DNA of 64,000 bases, taken from Micromonospora sp. M71_S20 (GTDB taxonomy: Bacteria > Actinomycetota > Actinomycetes > Mycobacteriales > Micromonosporaceae). Position 1 is the first letter of the stretch, and each line of letters opens with the position of its first letter. The stretch covers positions 124,001 through 188,000 of the forward strand of contig NZ_RCCV01000005.1 in assembly GCF_003664255.1 (NCBI RefSeq). The letters are read 5' to 3'. Below the pieces are notes generated by a model. The model saw nothing but the letters and a program-made list of their open reading frames with translations. It had not been told where the DNA came from and searched no databases. Shown here piece after piece: positions 53,177-63,154 of the stretch. A program made the position numbers and the translations under genes.

Positions 53177-54325
53177 GTGCCTTCCGAAGACGCGGCGCCG
53201 CAGCTGGACGTCGACCAGATCCTCGCCGATCCGGGCGTCCGGATCGTGGTGTGCTGCGGGGCGGGCGGGGTGGGAAAGACCACCACGGCCGCCGCGCTCG
53301 CGCTGCGCGCCGCGGAGCGGCACGGCCGGCGCACGGTGGTGCTCACCATCGACCCGGCCCGCCGGCTGGCCCAGTCGCTCGGGCTGACCGAGCTGGACAA
53401 CACCCCCCGCCAGGTCAAGGGGATCGACGTCGAGGTCAGCGGCGGCGAGCTGCACGCCATGATGCTCGACATGAAGCGCACCTTCGACGACGTGGTGCTC
53501 CAGCACACCGATCCGGCGAAGGCGGCGGAAATCTTCGCCAACCCGTTCTACCAGGCCATGAGCTCGACCTTCGCCGGCACGCAGGAATACATGGCGATGG
53601 AGAAGCTGGGCCAGCTGCACGCCCGGGGCGAGTGGGACCTGATCGTGGTGGACACCCCGCCGTCCCGCTCGGCGCTGGACTTCCTGGACGCACCGGCCCG
53701 CCTGTCCCGCTTCCTCGACGGGCGGATGCTGCGGCTGCTGCTGGCCCCGGCGCGTACCGGCGGGCGGAGCATGTTCAGCCTGGTCACGGCCTCGTTCGGG
53801 ATGTTCTCCAAGGTCGTGCAGAAGGTGCTCGGGGCCCAGTTGCTGACCGACCTCTCCGGCTTCGTCGCCGCGCTGGATTCGATGTTCGGCGGCTTCCGGC
53901 AGCGCGCCGAGCAGACGTACCGCATCCTCCAGGCGCGGGAGACGGCGTTCCTGCTGGTCGCGGCGCCGGAGCCGGACGCGGTCCGGGAGGCCGCCTACTT
54001 CGCGGGCCGGCTGCGCGAGGAGAAGATGCCGCTGGCGGGCCTGGTGCTCAACCGGGTGCACCGCCCGGCGGCGCCCGGGCTCGACGCGGCGGAGAGCCTG
54101 GCCGCCGCGGAGCGGCTGGCCGGCCTCGGCGGGCACGAGGGCACCGTCGACGTGCTGCGGGCCCACGCCGCGCTGGCCCGGCAGGCGGTACGCGAGCGGC
54201 AGGTGGCGGCCCGGTTCACCGAGGCGTTCCCGGCGGTGCCGGCGGTGTCGGTGACGGCGCAGCCCGCCGACGTGCACGACGTCGACGGGCTGCGGACGAT
54301 CGGCGCGGCGATCAGCCGGCCGTGA
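53177..54325 (+). CDS. ArsA/GET3-like P-loop ATPase, subunit 2
   Basis: 382 residues from GTG 53177 (a TTG lies one codon earlier). Walker A GAGGVGKTTTAAALA (about 28-42), then IDPARRLAQSLG, and the DTPPSRSALDFLDAP switch. A Met-rich helical region (MFSLVTASFGMFSKVVQKVLG, about 196-216) resembles the client-binding helices of GET3-type ATPases. Position matches Rv3680. Converges with whiB4. Confidence 0.9.
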   Translation: MPSEDAAPQLDVDQILADPGVRIVVCCGAGGVGKTTTAAALALRAAERHGRRTVVLTIDPARRLAQSLGLTELDNTPRQVKGIDVEVSGGELHAMMLDMKRTFDDVVLQHTDPAKAAEIFANPFYQAMSSTFAGTQEYMAMEKLGQLHARGEWDLIVVDTPPSRSALDFLDAPARLSRFLDGRMLRLLLAPARTGGRSMFSLVTASFGMFSKVVQKVLGAQLLTDLSGFVAALDSMFGGFRQRAEQTYRILQARETAFLLVAAPEPDAVREAAYFAGRLREEKMPLAGLVLNRVHRPAAPGLDAAESLAAAERLAGLGGHEGTVDVLRAHAALARQAVRERQVAARFTEAFPAVPAVSVTAQPADVHDVDGLRTIGAAISRP

Positions 54326-54331
54326 CGGTGC

Positions 54332-54652
54332 TCAGCCGGCGGTGGTGACGAGGATCTTGTCCTTGCCGGCCTTGTCCTTGGCGTTCTTCTTCATCGCGGC
54401 CTCGAACATCTTGCGCCAGCTCGCCACCTGGGGGTGACGGCGCAACAGCGCGCGGCGTTCGCGTTCGGTCATGCCGCCCCACACACCGAACTCGATCCGG
54501 TTGTCCAGCGCGTCGGCCAGGCACTCGTACCGAACTGGGCAGCTCCGGCAGATCCGCTTCGCCACGTTCTGTTCGGCGCCCTGTACGAACAACGCGTCCG
54601 GGTCCCCGTTCTGACACGCCGCCAGCGACGGCCAGTCAGTGATCATGCCCAT
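54332..54652 (-). CDS. whiB4: WhiB4-type iron-sulfur regulator
   Basis: 106 residues from ATG 54652, which has a GGGGGGA 9 nt upstream. The [4Fe-4S] cysteines are Cys13, Cys35, Cys38 and Cys44 (C…CRSC…C), followed by the WhiB turn FGVWGGMTERERRALL and a basic Lys-rich C-terminus for DNA binding. Sequence and place between the ArsA pair and ponA2 match M. tuberculosis WhiB4 (Rv3681c), an oxygen/redox sensor. It is divergent from ponA2 across a 396-bp gap. Confidence 0.92.
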   Translation of the reverse strand: MGMITDWPSLAACQNGDPDALFVQGAEQNVAKRICRSCPVRYECLADALDNRIEFGVWGGMTERERRALLRRHPQVASWRKMFEAAMKKNAKDKAGKDKILVTTAG

Positions 54653-55048
54653 CTGTACACGTCCCCCCTTGCAGTACCTACCGACCCCGTCGCGGACCAG
54701 CCGGCAATTCCCCCCGATCGCCCTGCCCGCCTTCCCCAAGGCGGCACGGACGACATGTGGCGCTGTCGCCGCCCCCATCATGCTCTGTAGTCGACTGATT
54801 ACGCAACGTTGTCGGCGAAATCCATCATTCCGGACACTCCCGGCTTCCCGGGCTTCGCGACCGCCGGTTACCCCGTCGGGGTCCGTGAAAACGCTGCGAG
54901 CCTCCTCCCGCAGGAGGGAGACTCGGCGGCGGATTCACGCAACCACGCACCGGGGGTCGTGCGTTTAGCACAACGAGGTCGGCGCGCGCAGGAAATGGGG
55001 AAAGAACGCCCCGGCGCCCCTCGTTCCCTACTCGCGTACCCTGTCGAG
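54653..55048. other. whiB4-ponA2 intergenic region
   Basis: 396 bases with no convincing gene. It has an A/T-rich patch near 54780-54830, a likely place for the whiB4 promoter, and a short stem CTCCT-cccgc-AGGAG near 54901-54920. The frame of ponA2 stays open upstream, but its codons lose protein-like bias. Confidence 0.5.
55037..55042 (+). promoter_or_regulatory. -10 element of the ponA2 leaderless promoter
   Basis: TACCCT followed by 6 nt (GTCGAG) and GTG 55049. Confidence 0.5.
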
Positions 55049-57496
55049 GTGACCTGGATGCGGAAACGTGACCACAATGTGCTGACCAACGCCGCATCGC
55101 TACTCATATGTGGCCTGTTGGCCGGCGTGGTGGTCGCGGCGGCGGCCTTCCCCGCGGTGGCGATGTCCGGACTGGCCGCGAAGGCCGGCGCCGAGACCTT
55201 CGGCGCACTGCCCAAGGAGCTGACCGTGGCGCGCGCGCCGCAGATCAGCTACCTTCTCGCCTCCGACGGCAAGACCCCGCTGGCGACCATGTACGACGAG
55301 AACCGTCGCGACGTGAAGCTGGCCGACATCGCGCCCATCATGCAGAAGGCGATCATCGCCGCCGAGGACCACGACTTCTACAAGCACAACGGCGTGGACC
55401 TCAACGGCATCGCCCGGGCCTTCGTCAACAACCAGTCCAACGCGTCCAGCCAGCAGGGCGCCTCGACGCTGACCATGCAGTACGTCCGGCTCGCCATCGC
55501 GTACTCGGCGAGCCACCCGGCGGACGTGGTCGCGGCCACCGAGGACACCAGCGCCCGCAAGCTGCGCGAGATGCGCTACGCAATCCAGATCGACAAGGAG
55601 CTCTCCAAGGACGAGATCCTGGAGCGCTACCTCAACATCGCCGCGTTCGGCAACGGCGCGTACGGCATCTACGCCGCCAGCCAGGTCTACTTCAACAAGC
55701 CGCCGAGCAAGCTGAAGCTCGAGGAAGCGGCCATGCTCGCCGGCATGGTGAAGGCGCCGAGCACCAACGACCCGACCACCAAGAGCGGCCACGCGGCGGC
55801 CCTCGCCCGGCGCAACTACGTCATCCAGAACATGGTCGAGACCGGCGCCATCACCCAGCAGGAGGCGGACGCCGCGAAGGCCACCAAGCTCGTGGTCACC
55901 GGCAAGCGGGCCCCCAACGGCTGCGTCTCGACCAACGAGAAGGGCTGGGGCTTCTTCTGCGACTACTTCTACCGCTGGTGGATGGGGCAGGAGACGTTCG
56001 GCTCGACCTCGTACGACCGGGAGCGGCGGCTGAAGAGCGGTGGCTACACCGTCGTCACCACCCTGGACCCGCAGGCCCAGCGGGGCGCCGACAAGGCCGT
56101 CCGCAAGGCCAAGTCGGAGAAGAGCAAGGAAGCCGCCATGGTGGCGGTGGTCGAGCCGGGCACCGGCCGGGTGCGGGCGCTGGCGGTGAACCGCAACTTC
56201 AAGCTCGACGACCCGAAGAAGCCGGCCAACAAGGAGCACAGCGACCCCAAGCAGCGCAAGAAGGGCAAGCGCGGCAACTACCCGAACACCGTCAACCCGC
56301 TGCTCACCGGCGGCGACGGCCTCACGGGCTACCAGGCCGGCTCGACCTTCAAGATCTTCACCATCGTGGCGGCGCTGGAGAAGGGCATCCCGCTCGGCTA
56401 CACGATCAACGCCCCGCAGACGTTCAAGTCGGAATACATCGTCGAGGCGGGCAGCCAGGCCGCCTGCCCCGGCACCAACAAGTACTGCCCGACCAACTCC
56501 GGCAAGAAGGCCGGCGGCGTGCAGAACATGTGGAGCGCCTTCGCCCAGTCGATCAACACGTACTTCGTGCCGCTCCAGCAGCAGGTCGGCGCGGAGAACG
56601 TGGTCGACGTGGCCAAGCGGCTCGGCATCCAGTTCCGGGTCAGCGAAGAGAACAAGTGGGCCAACAACAAGGACTACGCGCACGACTGGGGCGCGTTCAC
56701 CCTGGGCGTCTCGAACACCACCCCGCTGGAGCTGGCCAACGCCTACGCCACCCTCGCGGCGGACGGTAGGTACTGCGAGCCCATCCCGGTGCAGGAGATC
56801 AAGGACCCGGAGGGCAAGAAGCTCGACATCGCCAACCCGCGTTGCGAGAAGCGGGTCAGCACCGAGGTGGCCCGCGCCGCCGTCGACGCCGCCCGCTGCC
56901 CGGTCGGTGACAACTCCTCCACCAGCAAGTGCGGCGGCAGCCGCACGGCCGCCGAGGTCAAGGGGGCCGTCGACGCGCCGGTGGCCGGCAAGTCCGGCAC
57001 CACCGACTCGGAGAAGAGCGCAGCCCTGGTCGCGATGACCAGGCAGTACGCGGTGGCCGGCATCATGGCCGACCCGGACTGGCCGCAGACCAACGTCAAG
57101 ATGAAGCACAAGCAGAAGGACGGCATCAACCCGCCGGTCTACGAGACGTTGAAGGCCGCCATGAAGGGCAAGGACCGGAAGAACTTCGAGCCCCCGGGCC
57201 AGAAGATCCGTGAGGGCGACCAGCGCCGGATCCCCGACGTGAAGTGCCTGGACCCGGAGCAGGCGAAGTCCCGGATCGAGGCGGAGGGCTTCGACGCGGT
57301 CATCTCCGACATCAAGGTCCCGTCGAGCTGCCCGGCCGGCAAGGCCGCCGGCACCAGCCCCGACGGCCGCACGATCAAGGGCGGCGTGGTCACCATCCAG
57401 ATCAGCGTCGGCGCCGGCACCGCCCCGGGCACGACGCCCGACAACAACCGGCCGCCGACCAACCCCGGCCGACCGCCGGGCCGCCCCGGCGGCTGA
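55049..57496 (+). CDS. ponA2: Class A penicillin-binding protein (PonA2 type) with PASTA domain
   Basis: Bifunctional peptidoglycan polymerase/cross-linker, 815 residues from GTG 55049 (ATG 55058 is possible). One N-terminal membrane helix (about 17-40). GT51 glycosyltransferase with catalytic Glu in IAAEDHDFYKH and QGASTLTMQY. Transpeptidase motifs STFK 432-435, SIN 501-503 and KSG 648-650. A C-terminal PASTA module (about 725-790; PDVKCLDPEQAKSRIE) precedes a Pro/Asn/Gly tail. The order whiB4-ponA2-phosphoesterase is as in M. tuberculosis, where PonA2 aids stress and dormancy survival. Confidence 0.95.
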   Translation: MTWMRKRDHNVLTNAASLLICGLLAGVVVAAAAFPAVAMSGLAAKAGAETFGALPKELTVARAPQISYLLASDGKTPLATMYDENRRDVKLADIAPIMQKAIIAAEDHDFYKHNGVDLNGIARAFVNNQSNASSQQGASTLTMQYVRLAIAYSASHPADVVAATEDTSARKLREMRYAIQIDKELSKDEILERYLNIAAFGNGAYGIYAASQVYFNKPPSKLKLEEAAMLAGMVKAPSTNDPTTKSGHAAALARRNYVIQNMVETGAITQQEADAAKATKLVVTGKRAPNGCVSTNEKGWGFFCDYFYRWWMGQETFGSTSYDRERRLKSGGYTVVTTLDPQAQRGADKAVRKAKSEKSKEAAMVAVVEPGTGRVRALAVNRNFKLDDPKKPANKEHSDPKQRKKGKRGNYPNTVNPLLTGGDGLTGYQAGSTFKIFTIVAALEKGIPLGYTINAPQTFKSEYIVEAGSQAACPGTNKYCPTNSGKKAGGVQNMWSAFAQSINTYFVPLQQQVGAENVVDVAKRLGIQFRVSEENKWANNKDYAHDWGAFTLGVSNTTPLELANAYATLAADGRYCEPIPVQEIKDPEGKKLDIANPRCEKRVSTEVARAAVDAARCPVGDNSSTSKCGGSRTAAEVKGAVDAPVAGKSGTTDSEKSAALVAMTRQYAVAGIMADPDWPQTNVKMKHKQKDGINPPVYETLKAAMKGKDRKNFEPPGQKIREGDQRRIPDVKCLDPEQAKSRIEAEGFDAVISDIKVPSSCPAGKAAGTSPDGRTIKGGVVTIQISVGAGTAPGTTPDNNRPPTNPGRPPGRPGG

Positions 57497-57514
57497 GCCG
57501 GCCGGACGAACGCC

Positions 57515-57548
57515 ACGGGCGGGCACCCCCGCGGGGGTGCCCGCCCGT
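57515..57548 (+). terminator. Strong hairpin terminator after ponA2
   Basis: 16-bp perfect stem (57515-57530 with 57533-57548) around a 2-nt loop, followed by TTTCGCG. 19 bp after the ponA2 stop and before convergent yqeY. Confidence 0.75.
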
Positions 57549-57586
57549 TTCGCGTACGCGGGTCGGTACGGCCCGGTGCGGCCCGG

Positions 57587-58042
57587 TCAGAGGCCGAGCT
57601 GTCGGCGTACCTCGGCGGCGACCCGACCGCCCTCGGCCCGGCCAGCCACCGCCGCCTGGGCCGCCTTCATGGCCGGACCCATCTGCGACTTGCCGGTGAA
57701 GCCGCCCGCGGCGAGCGCCCCCGCGACCAGCTCGGTCAGCTCGGCGTCGGGGAGCTGCTTCGGCAGGTAGCGCTCCAGCACCTCGCCCTCGGCGACCTCC
57801 TTCGCGGCCTGCTCGGTGCGGCCGGCGTCACCGAAGGCGGTGGCGGCCTCCCGGCGCTTCTTCGCCTCCTTGGTCAGCACCGCGAGCACCTCGTCGTCGG
57901 TGAGCTCGCGCTTGGCCTTGCCGGCGACCTCGGCGGTGCCGACGGCGGCGAGCGCCATCCGCAGCGTGGAGGTGGTCAGCTCGTCGCGCGCCTTCAGGGC
58001 GGCGCGCATGTCGGCGGTCAGACGGTCCTTCAACGTGCTCAT
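57587..58042 (-). CDS. GatB/YqeY domain protein
   Basis: 151 residues from ATG 58042. YqeY family: helical bundle similar to the tRNA-binding tail of GatB; motifs STLRMALAAVG, ERYLPKQLPDAEL and GKSQMGPAMKAA. Exact function unknown; a role in tRNA-dependent amidation or general stress has been suggested. TAGTTT lies 8 nt before ATG, overlapping the -10 of the divergent phosphoesterase gene. Confidence 0.9.
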   Translation of the reverse strand: MSTLKDRLTADMRAALKARDELTTSTLRMALAAVGTAEVAGKAKRELTDDEVLAVLTKEAKKRREAATAFGDAGRTEQAAKEVAEGEVLERYLPKQLPDAELTELVAGALAAGGFTGKSQMGPAMKAAQAAVAGRAEGGRVAAEVRRQLGL

Positions 58043-58050
58043 GGTCGGTG

Positions 58051-58060
58051 AAACTACCCT
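58051..58060. promoter_or_regulatory. Overlapping divergent -10 elements
   Basis: AAACTACCCT holds TAGTTT on the minus strand (58051-58056, 8 nt from yqeY ATG) and TACCCT on the plus strand (58055-58060, 7 nt from ATG 58068). The two share the central TA, so RNA polymerase cannot occupy both at once. Confidence 0.5.
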
Positions 58061-58067
58061 GAACGGC

Positions 58068-58961
58068 ATGCGAAAGCGCACACTATTCCGGCTCGCGACC
58101 GGGACCGCCGCCCTCGGCGCGGCGACCCTGGCGTACGCGTCACTCGTCGAGCGCAACATGTTCACCCTGCGGCGGCACGACGTGCCGGTGCTGCCGGCCG
58201 ACGCGGAGCCGCTGCGGGTCCTGCACCTGTCGGACCTGCACATGATGCCCGACCAGGGGCGCAAGCAACGCTGGGTGGCGTCGCTGGCCGCGCTCGACCC
58301 CGACCTGGTCGTGGTCACCGGGGACAACATGGCGCACCCCGACGCCGTGCCCGGCGTGCTGCGCGCCCTCCAGCCGCTGCTCGACCTCCCGGGGGCCTTC
58401 GTCTTCGGCTCCAACGACTACACCGGGCCGGTCTGGAAGAACCCATTCACCTACTTCCTGCCCGACCGGGAGTACGCGGAGGGCGTCGAGCTGCCGCACG
58501 AGGAGCTGCGCGACGTCTTCGTCGGCGCCGGCTGGGCGGACCTGAACAACACCCGCACCACCCTGAAGGCCGGCGGCCGGGTCGTCGAGCTGCTCGGGGT
58601 CGACGACCCGCACGTCGAACGGGACGACTACGACTCGGTGGCCGGGCCGGTGTCGCCCACCGCCGACCTGTCGATCGCGCTCACCCACTCCCCCGAGCCG
58701 GCCGTCCTCGACCGGATGGCCGCCGACGGCTTCGGGCTGATGCTCGCCGGGCACACCCACGGCGGTCAGGTCTGCGTACCGGGGGTGGGTGCCCTGGTCA
58801 CCAACTGCGGGCTGCCCCGCTCCATGGCACGCGGCCTGCACCGCTGGCCCGGCTCCGACTCCTGGCTGCACGTCTCCGCCGGGCTCGGCACCCACCCGAC
58901 CGCGCCGGTCCGGTTCGCCTGCCCGCCGGAGGCGAGCGTGCTCACCCTGATCCCCCGCTGA
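58068..58961 (+). CDS. Membrane-anchored metallophosphoesterase
   Basis: 297 residues from ATG 58068. An N-terminal basic/hydrophobic segment (about 1-26; [23 protein letters not shown]) is a membrane anchor or signal. The phosphoesterase core has [38 protein letters not shown] and LAGHTHGGQ, all metal ligands present. Same family as YaeI/YkuE, which may act on lipid phosphates; matches Rv3683 by position. Confidence 0.9.
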   Translation: MRKRTLFRLATGTAALGAATLAYASLVERNMFTLRRHDVPVLPADAEPLRVLHLSDLHMMPDQGRKQRWVASLAALDPDLVVVTGDNMAHPDAVPGVLRALQPLLDLPGAFVFGSNDYTGPVWKNPFTYFLPDREYAEGVELPHEELRDVFVGAGWADLNNTRTTLKAGGRVVELLGVDDPHVERDDYDSVAGPVSPTADLSIALTHSPEPAVLDRMAADGFGLMLAGHTHGGQVCVPGVGALVTNCGLPRSMARGLHRWPGSDSWLHVSAGLGTHPTAPVRFACPPEASVLTLIPR

Positions 58962-59087
58962 CCCGTACGCCGGTGCTCCGCCGGGCCGCTGCCCGCGGCC
59001 CGGCGGCCGGCCGCGAGGGCTGGTGCGGCCCTGGGGGTACCGAGTTGGACCCCCGACCGGGGTGGGCTACTATTTGTCGGCACGCCT

Positions 59088-59164
<77 letters not shown>

Positions 59165-59168
59165 GGTG

Positions 59169-59201
59169 AGAGGGCACATCCTATCGAAGGATGTGCCCTC
59201 T
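59169..59201 (+). terminator. Hairpin terminator after tRNA-Pro
   Basis: 14-bp perfect stem AGAGGGCACATCCT / AGGATGTGCCCTCT with loop ATCGA, 5 nt after the tRNA CCA. Confidence 0.8.
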
Positions 59202-59217
59202 AGTGCTTCCTGAGTGA

Positions 59218-59370
59218 CTAACGTTCCGGGGTGAGCGCGAAGATGCGATCCATCGCTACCGCGCCACTCAGCAGCACCGGCCGCAGTTGGTGCCGGTAGA
59301 CCTTCTCCGTGACCGTGGTGCCGGAGTGACCGCACAGGTCGGCGATGTCCGCCAGGTGATCGATTTCGTG
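59218..59370 (-). pseudogene. Remnant of a tyrosine-recombinase integrase (C-terminus only)
   Basis: About 50 residues ending at TAG 59218: [20 protein letters not shown] then [20 protein letters not shown]. The GHSGTTVTE motif with the following V-Y-R-H, whose Tyr is the recombinase nucleophile position, is characteristic of actinomycete element integrases. The Arg-containing boxes are missing upstream, where the frame loses homology and meets the P450 terminator. It points toward tRNA-Pro 54 bp away, the usual arrangement at an attL/attR end. Confidence 0.75.
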
Positions 59371-59407
59371 ACCGGCGCCAACTCCGGACCGCGCTGACCG
59401 TACGTGG

Positions 59408-59449
59408 GAGACGGAGCGGCCGGCCGGGATCGGCCGGCCGCTCCGTCTC
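59408..59449 (-). terminator. 18-bp hairpin after the P450 gene
   Basis: Perfect 18-bp inverted repeat (59408-59425 with 59432-59449), 6-nt loop, starting 6 bp after the P450 stop; the longest perfect stem seen in the window. Confidence 0.75.
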
Positions 59450-59455
59450 ACCGGT

Positions 59456-60685
59456 TCACCAGGTGACCGGCAATTCGTGAACGCCGAAGAAAGCGCTCTC
59501 GTGTTTGTATGACAGCTCCTCCAGCGGCACGGTGCAGCGCAGGTCGGGGAACCGCCGGAACAGGGTCTCGAAGACGATCTCCAGCTCCGCATTGGCGATG
59601 TTCTGGCCGATGCACTGGTGGATGCCGTAGCCGTACGCCATGTGCCCGCGCGTCGAGCGATGAATGTCGAAGGTGTCCGGGTCCTCGAAGAAGTCCTTGT
59701 CGTGGTTGGCCGAGGCGGCGAGGAGATACAGACCCTCACCGGCCGCGATCCGTTGTCCCGCGATCTCGACGTCCTCCTTGGCGATCCGGGGCAGAACCAG
59801 ATCGCCGACGCTGAGGTAGCGGAGCAACTCCTCGACAGCCTTGGGCCACAGGGCCGGATCGGCTTTCAGTTCGGCGAGCGTACCGGGGTGTTCCAGCAGG
59901 ACCAGCGTGCCGAGGGCGATCATGCTGGCGGTCGACTCGTGCGATGCGTTCAGCACGCTCTGGGCCGCGCCGGCGAGCTCGGAATCCGCCAGCTCGAGTT
60001 CGGCCGGTGCATGCGCGAGTTTGGTGAGGATGTCGTCGCCCGGGTTACGGCGTTTCTCGTCCAACAGGGCGAGCATGTGGGTGCGCATCTCCATCACGAT
60101 GGTCCGGAGTTCGTTCATCGTGCCGCTGCGCTCGAGCAGGACATTCGCTCGGGTCTGGAAGAAGTGGTGCTCGGACTCCGGCACGCCGAGAAGTTCGCAG
60201 GTGAGCACCGACGGCACCCGTAGCGCCACCAGTTTCACGAGGTCGGCGGGCTGGCCACTGTCCCGCATGACGTCCAGCGCATCGTCCACCATCCGCTGGA
60301 TCCGCGGGCGCAGGGTCCGGATCTTGCGCATCGTGAAGTCGGGCATCAGCAGTTTGCGGTATATGCCGTGCTCGGGCGGGTCCATCCGGACGAACGACGA
60401 ACGTCGTCCTTGCGGGTCCACCCCGGTAGCGCCGGCCAGGGGAATGCCCGGGATGGTGCTGTCGCTGCTGATCCGGGGGTCGGTGAGCGCGGCCTGGACG
60501 TCGGCGTACCGCGAGACCAGCCAGACGGTGCTGCCGTCGCGAAGCGTGGCCCGGGACACCGGTTCCGTCGAGCGCAGCGTCTCGTACTCCGGGGGTGGGT
60601 TGAAGGGGCACCCGGAGCGGCGCATCGGGAATGACGGCGGACTGTCGGCCGTGCCGGCCGGCACGGTGGGGCCCAACGTTGCCAT
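59456..60685 (-). CDS. Cytochrome P450 (CYP105-like)
   Basis: 409 residues from ATG 60685 with AGGAGT 5 nt upstream; soluble bacterial type needing ferredoxin partners (none nearby). Heme ligand Cys358 in YGYGIHQCIGQ, ExxR in EELLR (about 282-286), and the MDPPEHGIYRKLL/DFTMRKIRTLRPRI stretch seen in CYP105-like proteins. The I-helix reads NASHESTASM, where AGHET is usual, so Gly and the conserved Thr become Ser. It may still activate O2 or favour an unusual reaction. Divergent from a DUF5988-like gene, often near natural-product P450s. Confidence 0.92.
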   Translation of the reverse strand: MATLGPTVPAGTADSPPSFPMRRSGCPFNPPPEYETLRSTEPVSRATLRDGSTVWLVSRYADVQAALTDPRISSDSTIPGIPLAGATGVDPQGRRSSFVRMDPPEHGIYRKLLMPDFTMRKIRTLRPRIQRMVDDALDVMRDSGQPADLVKLVALRVPSVLTCELLGVPESEHHFFQTRANVLLERSGTMNELRTIVMEMRTHMLALLDEKRRNPGDDILTKLAHAPAELELADSELAGAAQSVLNASHESTASMIALGTLVLLEHPGTLAELKADPALWPKAVEELLRYLSVGDLVLPRIAKEDVEIAGQRIAAGEGLYLLAASANHDKDFFEDPDTFDIHRSTRGHMAYGYGIHQCIGQNIANAELEIVFETLFRRFPDLRCTVPLEELSYKHESAFFGVHELPVTW

Positions 60686-60845
60686 GCTGACTCCTGTTCG
60701 CAGGTGACCGCGATGTGGGGTGATCTCGTCTGTTGCCGCGCTGACGAAACATAGGATCCGCCGTGGAACAAGCCGGTAATCACCGGGTAAGCAACGTGGA
60801 TCGGCGAATGCGGCCGCCATCGGCTTCCCCGATAGGGTTCCGTGA

Positions 60846-61747
<902 letters not shown>

Positions 61748-61881
61748 CATCAGACCGGATCCCGCGATGGCCGTCTCTTACACCACCAGCGCGGACGTGA
61801 CCCGCCCGGCACGTGCTCACCGACGCGGGCCGCCACCAGTTGGCATAGGCCAACAGATTGGGCCCTGTCTCCCAGCGAGGT

Positions 61882-62961
61882 TCAGGTTGGCTTGCGGGCT
61901 GCTCTCTCGACTTCCTGTAGGACCAGTCCAAGAGTCTGTGAGCGGCGGTCTGCTGGCAGTGTTGCCCAGGCTCGTCGGGCGTAGGCGAGCCCTCCGGACC
62001 GATCTCCGGACTTGCTCATCATGAGGGCGCGGTGTAGCTCGATATGGGTGGCGAACCGGGTCAGCGCTGGCGGTCGGAGTCGGTCGGCGTCGGTCTGGGC
62101 CTGTTCGCCGGGGCCGACCATGCCGAGTCGGGCGTAGAGCATCGACCGGAAGGTAGCCATTCGCCAGGCGGGTACGGCGGCGTCGGAGATCTCCCCGTCT
62201 GGTGAGGCAGCTAGATCGAAGATCCGTCGTGCGTCCTCATCGGCCGTGATGGCTCCGCCGATGTCGCCTCGTCCGGCGGCGACGTGTGCGCGGGCCATCA
62301 GTGCCTGGAGGCGTCCGAGCGATGGCCGGTCGGACAGGGCGATGGCTTCGTCGGCGTACCGCTTGGCGACGGGCAGGGCCGCGCCTTCGTAGGCCAGGGC
62401 GATGGCGGCCCGGCCGCGTACCCAGACCCGGACGGTGAGGTCGTCGGAGCGGTCGGCGGCAATCCGGGCGGTGTCGTACCAGCCGATCGCCTCGGTCGGG
62501 TCCTTGGTCGTCTTGCCGTAGGTGGTGAGCGCGCGGGCGGCGGTCGCCCACATGGTCGGGGAGTCGAGCTGCTGTTGCAGGACGACGAGGTCACCGGCGA
62601 GCCGGGTCTGGAGGTTGTCGGCACCGATCTCCATGTAGTCGCGGCCGTACTGGTCGACCCGGTCGCGCCAGCGGTCCTCGCTGTCGCGGCGGCCGGCGAG
62701 GGCGGCGGTGAAGCCGGACCGGATCAACTCGTTGGCCGCGATCGGGCCGATTGTGGCGGCTTTGAGGAGGTGCCTGCGTCTCACGTCCGGGTCTCCCAAC
62801 GCTCGCCCGTAGGCGAGCACGATGTCCGGCGTCGCGGTCCGGCGTCCCGCCTCGACGTTGCTCAGGTGCGATGCCGAGTAGCAGGTACGGGCCGCGATGG
62901 AGGCCAGCGTCACGCCGGCTTCAGTACGAGCCTGCCTCAGTTGTGCGCCGAGGTCATCCAT
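61882..62961 (-). CDS. XRE-family regulator with TPR-like C-terminus
   Basis: 359 residues from ATG 62961 with AGGGGA 4 nt upstream. Helix-turn-helix at about 6-62 (LRQARTEAGVTLASIAARTC, ASHLSNVEAGRRTATP), then a helical TPR-like domain to the end (AWATAARALTTYGKT-type repeats, RAAIALAYEGAALPVAKRYA). Such proteins are common in actinomycete mobile elements and beside biosynthetic genes, and often sense a peptide or small ligand. Divergent from the pair at 63155/63306. Confidence 0.88.
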   Translation of the reverse strand: MDDLGAQLRQARTEAGVTLASIAARTCYSASHLSNVEAGRRTATPDIVLAYGRALGDPDVRRRHLLKAATIGPIAANELIRSGFTAALAGRRDSEDRWRDRVDQYGRDYMEIGADNLQTRLAGDLVVLQQQLDSPTMWATAARALTTYGKTTKDPTEAIGWYDTARIAADRSDDLTVRVWVRGRAAIALAYEGAALPVAKRYADEAIALSDRPSLGRLQALMARAHVAAGRGDIGGAITADEDARRIFDLAASPDGEISDAAVPAWRMATFRSMLYARLGMVGPGEQAQTDADRLRPPALTRFATHIELHRALMMSKSGDRSGGLAYARRAWATLPADRRSQTLGLVLQEVERAARKPT

Positions 62962-63154
62962 CGGATCCCCTGTGAAAGGTCCTGAAAGCATCGAGGCGCT
63001 TCCGTGCGTAGCCGTGCGGTCACAAGAGTAGTTCCCAGGCGCGGCCGGTGCGGTCGGTGTGAGAACCAGGCCTGGTCGCGTCGCCAGCCGGCGCGGCGGC
63101 ATCGGTCCTTCCAAGAGCAGTGCCGCCGCGCCCCTTCTCGCAGTGGAGGCGGGA

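Noticed and set aside
55100..57526. Long minus-strand frame opposite ponA2
   Set aside because: Overlaps all PBP motifs on the plus strand and includes the C-terminal linker complement only.
59371..59739. Upstream extension of the integrase frame through the P450 gene
   Set aside because: The frame stays open only because of GC bias; homology to integrase stops near 59370 and the P450 is clear in its own frame.
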